Shown: positions 11,274 through 23,889 of the stretch, piece after piece | Position numbering within the stretch: the first letter of the stretch is position 1 | Layout: each line of letters begins with the position of its first letter | Assembly (NCBI RefSeq): GCF_030272615.1 | Contig: NC_081406.1 | Span: forward strand, 168,226,361-168,290,360 | DNA: 64,000 nucleotides | From: Cryptomeria japonica | Taxonomy: Eukaryota; Streptophyta; Pinopsida; Cupressales; Cupressaceae | Reading direction: 5' to 3' | The notes under the pieces: model-generated | Told to the model about the DNA's origin: nothing | The model's database searches: none | Seen by the model: the letters and a program-made list of their open reading frames with translations, nothing else | Made by a program: the position numbers and the translations under genes

Positions 11274-13790
11274 AAATTTATGTATATAGGAGAGTATATA
11301 CATATGTGTTCATAAATGAAACCAAGCACTCTTGTTGCTTCAAGTGCTATGAAGGATAGTGAAATTCACAATTCCTTATAAATCTACAATTATATACGAT
11401 GAATGGAAAAATAATCTCAAACTCTTATTTTTCAAATTTATGTCATTGTATTTTATAAGTTACCAAACTTGCTTGGAAAATGGATTATTTGTTGTAGTTT
11501 AGAGCATAAAGGAATGTGGAATACTTTCTTTTCTTTTATTTTATGTGAAATTATACCATATGCATATATGAAGGCATTGTACACACACACACACACAACA
11601 AAACACTTATGTTGTTTGACACATGCTAGTTTTGGTTGCTCTATATAGTTGAATTTTTTTTCAATGGGTATTAAAATCAACATGCATGTATTAATGGGTT
11701 TTGATTGACATATGTATATAGGGATGGTTAAATTATGTTATTCTTTATAGATGATTAAATGCATACGACCATGCAGATCCCTTGAAAGCATGAAAGATAG
11801 ATAGTTGATTTTATCCTCTTGTGCATGAAAAGAGGTACTCATTTTAAGAAATTTTGCATAATTCACGATAGGAAAAATGATGCATGTAGATTCATAGTGC
11901 TATCAAAAGGAGAGATAGTTTCTGATCACATGCATGCTTGTTGATAATATCATTATTGAAAAATTGAATTTATGCATATGCATGTTTGCATGAGTGTTTT
12001 CTTTAAGGAGAGAAGTTTTATTTTTCTTTGTGAGTTATGGGTTTATGCTTTTGGGAATGGGTGCCAAATACATGGAATAATAGAGAAAGTTGATCCTCTT
12101 TTCAAGAACTTGCCCAAAATCTTAAAGTACTTTGGCCAAAGTCATGTGTTCATTGAAATAGATGAATTACTCTAGCAAATTATACGTTGTGTTTCTCTAT
12201 CATATCTTGTTAGAAAGACATTGCATTTCATACAAACAAATGCATGTAGATAAATCAAGTTGCATTGGGTTTTCCTCCTACCAATTATTTCCCGCTAGCT
12301 AGGCATTTGATGCAAGGTCGGGTATCTTTTGTGTCATGAAAGATTCTGAGGGATCACAAGCTTCATGGTTGGGCAAAGAAGCACTTGAGCCATGTTCTCC
12401 TCTCTCGAGTTGTAGATGACAAATGTGGTTGATGGCACTCGAAGGCACACGATTACTTTTTATATCTTTATTATTCTTTGTATATGCTATACATTGTATA
12501 TTATTCTTATATTGAGTTTCCTCTTGGGCATGAGGGCCTATGATGTAATTATTAATATCTCTTGTACATGCACTAACACCTAGATTAAGCACTACATTAA
12601 TGAAATGTAATAATATTATTTGTAGACATTGAGATATTATCTTTCATTTTTATAATATTTTAATTATGAGAAATTATTCAATTATGAGATCTAGTTTAAA
12701 GATTGTGTTCCTCACACAAGCTCTAGTTATAATAAAAATTTCTTACCAATTTATTTTAAGACAACATGACACTAACGAAAGTTTGGACACCATCCTTCAA
12801 TAGACAATTGAATAGATCTAAAGAAGTCTTTTGGATTTCAAATGTTTTCTATTCTAGTTGCAAATTAAAAGATGAAAAAAAAGAATGCATTGGAAAAAGG
12901 AATACGAAGAAAAAAGGGCATATTCTTAGACTTCTAGTCTTCCTTTGCACTGGAAGTTAGAAGAGTAAAATTACAGATTAAAGGATAAATAGAGAAGAAT
13001 GCATGGAAAATTAAAAGATGCATTGGAAAATTACTATTTTCAAATTTAATATGCATTGTATTTTTAGCGTTGTTTTGGAAAGAAAATAGGTGTTTTGGAA
13101 TAACTACATTAAATATTGAAGATAGAAGTTAAAACTGAAATAAAGTCAAGTTATTTGGGTAGGCATATGGTTTGTCCAATGATGTACTAGAATTCAATGA
13201 TGTTCTTGTTGTAGATCATAGAGTAGTTAAGGAGTTATTTTTTTTAGGAATTGCATATAAGCGTGTGTAGGAAAAAGATAAAGAAGAGAGAGAAGAACAA
13301 AGAGGGGGCACATGGTCTGAGTTTTGGTTGCAGATAGAGAAACAATATGATATTCAATTTGTTAATTCTTACATTAGGGGCATGGAAGTTTATAGAGGAG
13401 GACAATTTTCTTAGATAGTGTGGATAGAAAGATAAGGAGCGAAATTGTAGATTGATTTATGAAAATGACGGGTAATTTTGTTGTTATGTAAATTTGATCT
13501 TTCAAATAGAATAGAATTTTGTTTGATTTTAGTTGGCTATGAATAAAGACAATTTGTCAACGCTAGATCATGTTTTGATCTACATTAATATACTATAAAA
13601 TTTTACTTGAATGGTGTGAGAGAATACATCAACAATATGATATTCATAGTGTAAACTATATTTTCTACATTCCTACAAGCATACATAATAACACGAGATG
13701 TAGACAGATTTTAGTAGGAATCTATTCAAGATTGCCCTTAAATCAAACAAAAAATTAAAACATAAAGAATAGAATTTAAATAATGAACCA
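11274..13790. other. AT-rich spacer with short CA repeat
   Basis: An (AC)n tract lies at about 11,580-11,597. Remaining ORFs are short and unremarkable. The stretch 12,290-12,600 is slightly GC-richer, but I see no family in it. Confidence 0.5.
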
Positions 13791-14257
13791 CTAGGGGAAA
13801 GGACCCAGTAGTTGTGCACCCTAACTTAGCGCTTCTCAAAATCCTACTTGGAAATTTCAAATCACTCTAATTTTTTTACAACAGCTTGCTTGGCAAGTCC
13901 CCTGCTTATAACTAAGGTTTTAGGGCCACATCATCAAATATGATGCCACATCAGCATGCTTTTTGCCAAGGTGTCCAAAACAATCCCCCAAAAAAGTGAG
14001 ACCAATAGGCGTGCAAAAGAGACCCCAATAGTTGTGCAGCTGACATGACATCACCTGATTGGTTACTTTTTACAATATTAGTACATTTCTTAACAACTAT
14101 TGGTACATTTCCTAACAACTGTTGGTACATTTCCTAACAAAAATTGATATTTTTTGTTTCAAACTATAGGTTTTATTTGTTCAATTTTTGAAACAAAAGG
14201 TATCAACAACCCTCACAACAATTGGTACATGCTCAACTACTGGGTCCTTTCCCCTAG
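13791..14257. mobile_element. MITE-like element with 24-bp perfect terminal inverted repeats
   Basis: The ends are exact inverted copies of 24 bp: left 13,791-13,814 begins CTAGGGGAAAGGACCCAG, right 14,234-14,257 ends CTGGGTCCTTTCCCCTAG. The interior (about 420 bp) is non-coding and contains a threefold repeat of ACATTTCCTAACAAC (about 14,083-14,140). If the inverted repeat proper begins GGGGAAAGG, it is flanked by TA on both sides, fitting a TA target duplication as in Tc1/mariner-type MITEs. I cannot assign the superfamily with confidence. Confidence 0.75.
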
Positions 14258-17069
14258 ATTAAATTAGGCTCTCAAGCGTTGGATGTTTAAAAGGAATAGG
14301 AGAATGAGGATGATTAGAACATATGTTCCATCAACTATGAGAACCCACTTATAAAAATAAAGAGATAATTCCATCAAGTAGGTATCTTCAACAACAAAAT
14401 GATAGTTTGAACAAGTGAAAGATGTAGAGATAAAGAATGCCAACTGTAATTAAACATCCAAAATAATATGGTCTCACAAAGTGTCATGACTACAACTAAT
14501 GCCTTTAAGCAAAGGCAAGTGTCAAGCACAATGTCAAACTTTGCAACCTTTTCTAATATCTTGCCACGACTCACATGCATGCCACTTGTGGAAGCATTAA
14601 TAAGGCATGCAGGGTTAGTTTGAGTTTTATTTGTTTTGTTTCAAGTTACCTTTATTTAAGGCTTGCTTTAAACACTAAAATTTTCTTATATCATTCATTT
14701 ATTCCTCTTCCAATTTTTTATTATTTTATTTTTCTTCAAAATGATTTTATCCTCTTTAATTTTTTTTTATTTATTAATTTTATTTTTTATTTTCTTATTA
14801 TAATAACAATAGATAAAAGAAAATGTTAATTTTAAATTCTCATGCCAATTTCTATTTAGTTTGGGTTCATTTTAAAGAAATTTATTAATAAAACTACATA
14901 TCAACAAGTAGTACACTCTTGTATTATGTTTGACTCATGACCCAATATTGACACAAGCTCTCTATGTTTTGTTCTTAGGCATCTATATACATGTAAGGAA
15001 CACATATATACACTACCCTTATGCAACCTAGCTACATGAAATTCTAAGTGTGTGTGTGATTCCATCCTAACAAGTTACCTCCATTAGCTAAAACCTTCTC
15101 TTTGATGACACTCTCCCTTTGACCTAAGAGATTGTCATCAGTTTCTATCAGACTAATATAATAAGTCATTACCATCATAAGCATTCTTATTACTCTTCAA
15201 GTAATACTTAATGTAATTAATTTCTTTTTCCTAATTGCTTATTATTAAATAATTAATATAATAATCTAGTGATTAAGTTAGGCTAATTAAACAAAATGTT
15301 ATTGAAGGTATGCCTAAATTAGTGGAATTAAAATATGTAGGAAGTTGTGGAAGATTTGGGTATGGAACCCTTTGAAGATGGAAACAACATCATAGAGGAA
15401 AGGATGATAAGAGAGAGAAATTAAAAATGAAGAAACCAAGACTTGTAGAGAATCAACACAAGGGAATGAAAACCACATAAGGACAATTGATCATCGCAAG
15501 TATGGAACTAATAGTCAAATGAAACCAAAATCTAAAAAAGTGATCATCCTTCCTAACATGCAATAAAATTTCTATCATGAAATGTTAGGGGCTTAAATGC
15601 TTCTAAAAAGATATGCCTGTTCAAGAGATGATTAGAAATCCTAAAACTAGACCTTCGCTTGATTCACAAAATAAAATTGAACAAAATGGAAGCATAAAAA
15701 ACAGTAATAAAATAGATACAATAAAAATACATCTTTGGAAAGTAATTGGTAAAGTGACGTGGAAATATTGTAGAACCTAATTACCATAACCTAGAAAACA
15801 TCTTTGAAAATCAAAACCCTTAGATAAACAAAGTAAAACAGTTCTAAGAGATTTCGACAATCCATCATATAATTATCTAGAGAGTATTTCTGGATTCTAT
15901 TGTGTGAAAGATTTTAGCATCAATGTTTAGGATCATCAGGATGAAGAGAGTAAAAAATTTATCAAAGTAAAAACAGTTTACATCTGACTTTTGATTTTGA
16001 TTTTGATTTTTTTATCATAAATTTTTATGGCCTGGTTAAAAATTTACGGGGAAAATAAAAGTAGAATCAAATAACTTCATTCCTACAAAAATTATAAACG
16101 AAGATTATAATTTAAGCAAACAATCATGGCCGGAATAGAGTAATAAAATCGATGAAAGCATAGAGAGGCAATTAGAGTTGGTTTGAAAGAAAAAAACGTA
16201 GCAGAAAACACAGAGAAATTGCAGGTCGTTTGAATCGGGCATTGCAGATAACATTCTAATGAAGAAAAAATTAATCACAAGTGTCGGATTCATGTTTACC
16301 TGTAATACTCGTAGCGTCTATCGATAAAATCTGTCCAGCAAACATTCTTCATACACAGTTTTCATTTTTCCTTTTGCTTTGTAGCCATCATTTCTCCAGT
16401 CCATGGAAAATAATGAGACGTGCTTTCTGTAACATTTCACTATGATTATTTTTAACTTTAATATTCTACCTATGTTCTATTATTAAGTAAAGTTAGCACA
16501 AAAAACAATAGGTATAACTCCTTGTGGGAACACCTTTTCTCCATACCTTAATCTCCATAAAAAAGTATAAATTCTCAACTATAATAAATGTATATCTTAT
16601 TGAATTTAATTAAAAGTATTTCTAAATTTATTAGTGGATACAGTGGAAAAGAATAATAAAAAGAAAAAGATAAAAGAGAATTCATACCGAAAAGAAAAAG
16701 ATAGATATCAAACCCGAGAAACAAAGAAAAAAGAGAGATTCCTTGTCCTTTATGTGATAAAGAATAATATTATATTTTAATAAAGTAGAGTGCACCGACC
16801 TTAATATTAGCAGTGGACAGAATCTATGGGCCCTTCCAAAAGCGTGAAATGCTTTGGTCCCATGTGAATTGATTGTTGTGCTACTTTAATGCAGAATATT
16901 GAAGAGATCTGACATAAAAGTAAAACTGACATTAAAGCAAGAATAGCCGCTACATTATTCTAAGTTATTTTGGACCAGCGGGATTCCCGATGAATAAGAC
17001 ATCCACAAGGCTACTCAACCTAGGTTCCAGGAAATTCGTTGAAGTTTAAAGCGGTAAATACGTATTTTC
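14258..17069. other. AT-rich spacer
   Basis: No supported gene. Low-complexity Phe/Ile/Leu ORFs (for example 14,575-14,829) follow T-rich sequence. Confidence 0.5.
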
Positions 17070-17404
17070 GGATGCGTTTATTCTCGTTCTAAAACGACAG
17101 TACGAATTTATTAACATGCGTGTTAGTTGAGCGTTTTACACCGTTGATTTTGTAATTAACGGTTGCGATTGAATAACCTGTCGCTAACATGCTGTATGAA
17201 AGGTCCGTTTTGGATCCAAAATAAACAGGCCGAAGCTATTCTGGCTCCAAAACAGACCTTTCGTATAGCGTGATAGCGACAGATTAGTCAATCGCAGCCG
17301 TTTATTGCAAAATCAACTGTGTAAAACACGCAACTAACATGCGTGTTAGTCAATCCTTACTATCGTTTTGGAGCCAAAATAGACGCGTCCGAATAAACAC
17401 AGCC
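17070..17404. mobile_element. Foldback/MITE-like element with about 165-bp inverted arms
   Basis: The 335-bp segment is nearly a full palindrome. The left arm from 17,070 (GGATGCGTTTATTC) pairs with the right arm ending 17,404 (GAATAAACACAGCC). Inside, matching blocks include ACATGCGTGTTAGTT, GTTTTACAC-GTTGATTTTG, GCGATTGA-TAA-CTGTCGCTA and GAAAGGTC-GTTTTGGA-CC on both arms. It is flanked by TTTTC at 17,065-17,069 and 17,405-17,409, a possible 5-bp target duplication. It has no coding capacity. Its CpG content is much higher than that of its surroundings. The superfamily is unclear. Confidence 0.8.
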
Positions 17405-18720
17405 TTTTCCTATTTGTTGGGATCACAACTATTAATTATCTCAATGAATGTCTATAAATATTAAATTATAGTATAATAATTTGATATATGGCTGAAAAAT
17501 TGTGCGACTGATTTTTAATATAAATATTTTAATTTGATATATAGTAAAAATTAGTTTTTTTCTTATTTTTAATAAATGAATTAAATATTTAATAATGATT
17601 ATTTTGAGGATCACTTAGATACAATGACTATTAAGTGGATCATTCATTCTCATGATAGACGGATTTTGTGTGAACCGCTACTCATGAAATATGGGTCAGT
17701 TGATTAATCTTAAGAACCATGTAGTTGAATCTTGATATAAATAATGTAAGAAATCTCAATTTTAAATCCATTCCCATTCTAAATGAGTCATGGCTTGATT
17801 GTCTCCCAAACAAGCCAAATGCTTTTAGCAAAACAATGCTTTGAATGCACACAAGCTTCCTCATGATGAGGATGTTGTGAAAACTTAAGCTATGTATGTG
17901 TTAAGGATTGAAGTGACACTAGAACAATACAATGGGAGAGTAGAAACTTCTAAATTTCATTCCCCTCCAATTCCTAGAGTATTCATTTAGCATAGAAAAC
18001 CAATCCATATATGTAATATTGTAATGCCTCGCCATCAAACCCATTGGATATTACCCAAGAAAAATGGGATAATTTTTTTGAAACATTTAAGTTTAATATT
18101 GACAACTTGATAGCATAACTTAAGCTCAAACGACATCTCAAGACATCGAGTCGTTATAATGCAACAATGCACAAGTAGAAGGCTTTAGCTCCACAACACC
18201 CACTAACCAAAGGGGGATATTTTGGACACCTTAAGGATTGCCAACAAAGGGTTTTAACCTTCACAAGAACTCACAAGACTAGGCAAGTAATCTCCCCAAG
18301 TCTAGTTTTGACAATTGGACAACCCCAAGTGGAGGCATGCAAAAAGACATGCAAAAAATGCCATTAATTTTTCAATGATATTAACTATTGACTAGCTCTA
18401 AAATTCCCTAGAATCTTGAGGCCATGATGAACAACTTCCATATACAAATTTTCCCTATTTGAGGCTTGAAAATGCTCGATGTCCAATGTATGGGAGGACT
18501 ACAACACTCTTGGGAGATTACAATGTCTAGCTAGGACACTATTGCTTAGGTGGGACATTAGTGTTCAAGCACTAGAGTCCCAATCTGGCATTGATGTCTA
18601 GTTTTGGTGCTAGAGTCCTAACTGAGATTTGTCGACTATTCTAGTTTGAGCACTAGTGCCCATGTAGTGTCTTTGTCAGTGAGCAATTTAGAACCACAAA
18701 TTGCCCTCTAGGACAATACA
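17405..18720. other. Spacer with a possible LTR edge at 18,020
   Basis: TGTAATGCCTCGCC at 18,020 resembles the reverse complement of the giant-LTR 3' end (GGCGGGGCATTACA) seen elsewhere in this window. The following 700 bp do not otherwise match copies A-D by eye. It could be a truncated minus-strand LTR of a related family. No gene is visible. Confidence 0.3.
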
Positions 18721-19194
18721 TGTTGAACACCCGGAATACTAAGAGGGTGGTGGGGGAGGGGACATAGGGGTGAATTAGTATTCCCTAAAATTATTTCTAA
18801 TCAATCTAGTTATTGCTAATTTGCATATTATTCCAATTAGATAAACCAAGAGATTAAATGAACAACAAAACAAAGATATCGACCACATCAACACATACAA
18901 GAGAACACCTAATTTTTTGCGTGGAACCCTGTTAGGGAAAAACCACAGAGAGGGTTAAATCTTTATATATAATATAACTATCTATATAATATTACAAGTG
19001 CTCACTGTAAGGCTTATTGTCAAAAGGAGGCTCACTGCTAAGAGGACTCACTATCCAAGAGAATAAACAAAAATAATTGTTAAGGTTGCATCTTACATAC
19101 ACATGAATTACAGTTCCAATTAAGCTCAGTAAACTGACTTCAAACTTTACTCACTCTTCAACAATCTGCTTTAATCACATTTGATTACTCGGTC

Positions 19195-22100
19195 TGTAGT
19201 ACCCCTTCTCGATCTGCCTCTTTTGTATGTTTTGAGTTACTTCAGTGACTGTTCTGTGGAACATTATTGTATTTTGATTCGGATATTATGCGATGTTATT
19301 TCATACTTTATCTGGATTTATGGTGTATGATTTTATGCAGTATTTCAATGCTTATGAGTAATGTTATTTTTTATGGATCATTATCATGCACTGACACTTT
19401 TCCCTTATATTGCGATGCGTTATTTATATGTTGCGTGTTTGCATGTGTATTAGGATGTGAGGGGATGATTTTCCTTCACTCACTCCGATGAGACAGGGAA
19501 CGTCACGATTCTCCTTCATCGGTGTGTTTATTGTGTTTGTATGTATATTGTCTATATGCACGTGTGGTTCTTTGGTGCTGGACATTGCAGGTACAAGTAC
19601 TGGGTAGGTACGAGGTATCAACTCCACCTGGTATCACAGGTCTGAGTGTGCCCTATATATATATATCCAATGAGAGTGGAGGAGATAGTTGTTGTACCCT
19701 AGCTTGACCGCAGTTACACTCGTGTGGGTGTTGTCAGTCGGTTGTGTTTCCCCGTCTGGCTGTTATGTGTGTCATGGTGCCTTGGTTTGGTCATTTGAGA
19801 TTCGTCGTTTGATCTGTCTTGGTTTTGCATGTTTCCATTTATTTAAATGGCTATTTTATTTAAATGGACGATGTTATCTTGTGTTGGTGTAATCATTTAA
19901 TTATAATGCTCCAGGTGATTATTGATTTATTAAATTGATGAATTGCTAGATTAAATGGTTAAATGGCTTAATTTATTGTGTAAAGTTGCATTGATATTTT
20001 TGTGAAATAAATAAATTGCCTAGCCATTTAAAAAGGTTAAATACTTATGTTGAAGGAAGTATTTATGAAAAAAGAAATAAGTAAAAGCTTCCCTTTTTTA
20101 TTTTTCCATTTTGGCTTTTTTAATTTAATCATTGGAAAGAATTATTATTTTTGGGGAAAAAATAAATCTGATTGCCTTTTAGTTTTAAAATATTTTAAAT
20201 TTGATTGGATGAGAACTTTAACCTAGAAGCTTGGATTAAAAGATAGTTTTGGGCATCCATTGTGGGCATGGACGACAGGAGAAGAAGAGGATTTTGGAGA
20301 GAAAATTCTGGAAAACTTTCTGGAGGAGCTGGAGATTCGACTTGGTTGAAAGATTGGATTTGCTTCATCTCTTTGCTTGCTAATTGCTTCAAGGTTGGAG
20401 GTTTCCTTCTTGTTTTGAATTTGTTTTTGAAATTTTTCAGTTTGCTTCCTGTGTGTGGAAATTTATGCAACCTGCCTGAAGATTCTTCTTGGAATGTTGA
20501 AATGGGAGAAAGATTGCTTGATATAGTTGATTTTGTGATGCTATTAGCATATGGTTGCATTTAGGAAAGGAATTGTTCATTTCTTTTTGTTGTGTGTTAT
20601 TTGTTCATAGCAAACAACTTCTTGATTTACCTCTTCTTTTGAAAGAAATAATTTTAGTTTGGGTTTGTTGGGTGCATCCTTGTTTCTATACTGTCAAGAA
20701 TTGGCTAGTTGTTCTTTCCAGTGTGTTTATTTCACCATCAACCTTGCTGATAAACTTTTCCTTGAAATTTTGGAAATTGGCACTGTATGTGTGTGCCCAT
20801 GAAATAATTCTAGAAATGGAATGTCCCTTGTGGTTATTGATTTTGTGTCTTTTTGGTTTTAGCATGCTTGGAGGTATGTTTCTTGTGCCTCTCTTGTGGA
20901 CTTTACCGCTCCCGTGATGGGCTTGCCTCATCACATGGGTCGGTAGTGTCTGCTACCCATAGGTAGCAGAACTACCGGTTGGCAGTACCGCTACTAGTTG
21001 GTAGTGGGCACTACCGGTCGGCAGTACCGCTACTGATTGGTAGTGGGCACTACCGGTCGGTAGTACTGCTACTGGTTGGTAGTGGACACTACCAATCGAC
21101 AGTACCGCTACCGGTTGGTAGCAGTGCTACCGATTGGTAGCGGTAGTGCTACTGGTTGGTAGTGACAACCACCGGTCGATAGGGTTGTTACCAGTGGTAG
21201 CAACATTACCAGTAGGTAGTGTTTGTTGCCCCCGATAGTAGTACAACCACGGGTTGGTTTGACCCTCGCTTAGCTTTGAGCCCTCACCGGTCTCCAAACT
21301 GGTTAGTGCTAAGAACTTAAAATTTATAAATGAAATGTTTAAAGTGGTATTACGTGATGTAATGTGATTTTCATGTGATTTTTATTATGTGGTTAATAAA
21401 TTTATCAATGAAAATTAAGGCATGAATTAGAGATTCAAATTGGTAGTTTTGGATATATTCTGAAAATGATTTAAATGCCTGTTGGAATTCATGTTATAAC
21501 CGGTTGAATGTATAATGTGGATTTCATTTCTGACTGAACATTGATTTGGGAATTGAATAATGTGACTATTGCAAGAGTGTTTTATTTCATTTTTTTCAAT
21601 CAATAATGTTGCAAGTGCTTATGATGCTGATATTCTCAAAGATTGTCTAAGTGCGGACTTGATGTATTTAGCTATCCTTACAAGTGTTTATTGTGATATT
21701 TTGGTCTGTGGTTCAGTCATCCTGTGGTGGTGTAATTGGTACCTTTGACCAAGAGATATATGTTGGCTCCGTTGTCTTACCCATGTAGTGTCTTTGCCTT
21801 ATGGTTAGTCAAGAGTCAGTATGTCCTTGTTTGAACACTTGTTTCTGATAGTGGTGTTATGACTATTTTCTTCACCATAGGGTCCTCGGGGAGTGACCAT
21901 GCTTGTGTAGTGTCCTTTGAGAGAGTGGCTTTCGCTTGGGGGTTGCACCCAAAGTGGTAGGTGTTACGACCCAGTGAAAGTATGATAATAACTGGTAATC
22001 TAATGAATTGATTAGGTGGGTAGTATCATAACATTAATAAAGATAATTGTACCTCATGCATAGGTGAGTGCTAGTATAGGGCTCATAATGTGGCGAGAAG

Positions 22101-23043
22101 GCCTGGAATGGCAAACCAACCAGCTTGTCTTCACGAAAGGCTGGTAGGGTCTGCATAAGACTTAGTTGGAGCTGGAGTTCGGGAAAGGTTACCAGGATAG
22201 TGAGCCGGGACCTATGGAGGTTGTACCATGGTATCCATCTTAAGCTATGCGATGACACTCTCTCATTTGGTTAACTTGTGTTTTATGATGTTAGTTCACT
22301 TGTGTTTGTGAAGTTGACTCACCTGGACTCTTGTGGAGTCTTTTGTGTTGTCATGGAGTCGTATTGTTTTGTCAACCATGTCATGCTTATGCTTGTTTAA
22401 GGGTCCTCAGATATCTCCTAGCATGGTGGGGTGATTCCATTTGGGAATTACATGGTCGGGTGGTAGTGCCACTTCCCATTGGATGTTTAGATTTGTACCT
22501 TCATGCGAGGATTGGCTTCACAGGTGTTCCTATGGTTTGTGACTCATGCTTCATCTCATGTTTTGAAGATTATTGGTATTAGTAGACCTATGTGGTCATT
22601 GTATTATTGTAATATTGATCTTATGTAACCTTGTAATTGGATGAGATCTCTCCCTTATGTTTATTGAGAAGCTATGTATTGGAAGAGCAATGTAATCCTA
22701 TGTTTGGATGTTTTTATTAGTTTCCTTGATGATGTTAGTAAATGCTTATTGAAGTGGAAATTATGTTGTATCCTTTCAATCTTTCTATGATGAATGTTTA
22801 TTTGCTTATGGCTTCTTGTGATCATTGAGTTAATGATGCATATGTGGATTTATGATTTTGTGGAATTTATTCTTGAAGTTAATTCTTCGTTGGTAACCCT
22901 TAAGGAATTCTGGTGTAAGTCTTTTGCTTGTGTTAGCGTGCATGTTGTGTAAATGCACTTATGATGTTTATACTTAAAAATAAATAAAAATTGTTTCACC
23001 CTTGTTGTGGGTTTTCCTTCAGGGTTCCTGGTGGGGCATTACA
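19195..23043 (+). mobile_element. Solo LTR A of the giant-LTR family (3,849 bp)
   Basis: It begins TGTAGTACCCC and ends GGGCATTACA. Flanks are CGGTC (19,190-19,194) and TGGTC (23,044-23,048), a 5-bp target duplication differing by one C-to-T change at a CpG. The flanking sequence is a copia-like LTR on both sides, confirming insertion. There is no PBS, internal region or second LTR, so it is a solo LTR. It shares blocks with copies B, C and D, such as TTATTTCATACTTTATCTGG near the start and the 'strong-stop' stretch around GGTACAAGTA...CCACCTGG (about 19,588-19,640). It carries a palindromic array at 20,938-21,235. ORFs inside are not convincing. Confidence 0.9.
20938..21235. repeat. GGTAGC/GCTACC quasi-palindromic array in LTR A
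   Basis: A run of about 40-bp units made of GGTAGTGGGCACTACC, GGCAGTACCGCTAC and similar words. Most words are near-perfect self-complements about 14-16 bases long, so a transcript or single strand would form a string of small hairpins. The GC content is far above that of the surrounding LTR. Confidence 0.85.
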
Positions 23044-23651
23044 TGGTCACACCTTTGTCTTTATATCTTCATTTTCTTCTATATTTTCTCTCGCATACAT
23101 CCATACCATGAGCACACACCTCAAAGGGAATGCTTTTTTTATATATATTGATCTTTATATCAAGTTGACCATACATGCCTTACACACTATTACAAAATGT
23201 ACATCACATGTTTCACTTTCATAGGTCGGCCAAAGATATAACAAAAATTAAAGCCAACTAGGATATGCATGTTAACCTCAATGTTTAACTATGTCCCAAA
23301 AACATAAGATTAAAATCACCTAATTAAAGAAATGCAAATGCCAAAACCATTTGTTATGTTATGGAGGAATAGGACAACTAAAAAATTGAATTGTCGGATC
23401 AAGCATCTCACCTTCCAGAGATCCAAAACATGTGAAATATGGAATACAGGTAAATATGATATCTATAAGTGTACTATCCAAACCACAAACCCATATCTGC
23501 AATTACGAAGAAACACATAGCAAAATGTGGTAGACATAGTCACCAAAATGTCGAAGCAACAACATAACAAGTCGGAAAAAGTATGTTGATATCAATGACA
23601 ACTGGTATCCAAAACAACATTCTCCAAGTCATCAATGATAAAAATCCAACA

Positions 23652-23666
23652 ATCTCCCCCTTTGTC
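23652..23666 (-). promoter_or_regulatory. Polypurine tract of element 1
   Basis: On the minus strand this reads GACAAAGGGGGAGAT directly before the LTR start TGTTGG. It is the plus-strand primer used in copia-type reverse transcription. A second similar purine block (CCAAAGGGGGAGAGA, minus) lies at about 23,816-23,832, a duplicated layout also seen in element 2. Confidence 0.75.
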
Positions 23667-23889
23667 ATTGATGGCAACACAAAAGAAACTGTTAAAGGAG
23701 AAAAAGATTCCGCACCTCAAAATTAAATCTTCATTTTCTACAAACATTCTCCCTTAGCAAAACATCTCATCTTCTTATTATCCTTATTCTCTCCCCATAT
23801 CATCTTCATCAATCTCTCCCCCTTTGGCATCAAAGAAAAAAGAAAGAAAATGGGACACTTTGTTGGCATTATAACAGACAAAGGGAGAT

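Larger units (their letters stand above)
18721..23651 (-). mobile_element. 3' LTR of element 1 (copia-like), interrupted by solo LTR A
   Basis: On the minus strand it starts TGTTGGATTTTT next to a polypurine tract and ends ...GTTCAACA at 18,721. Near its 3' end it carries the C-rich segment with ATTCACCCC (plus-strand G-rich run at 18,741-18,772) typical of plant copia LTRs of this kind. Removing solo LTR A and its duplication leaves about 1,077 bp. Confidence 0.75.

Noticed and set aside
12299-12592. 97-codon minus-strand ORF as a gene
   Set aside because: No recognised motif, no intron signals, and no conserved composition to support it.
14930-15140. Minus-strand copia PPT and LTR start near 15,072-15,110
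   Set aside because: There is a purine block (TCAAAGGGAGAGTGTCATC) but no TGTTGG start at a sensible distance, no LTR end and no repeat partner.
20195-20934. Overlapping 100-121-codon ORFs on both strands as genes
   Set aside because: They lie inside solo LTR A, match no family and overlap each other antisense.
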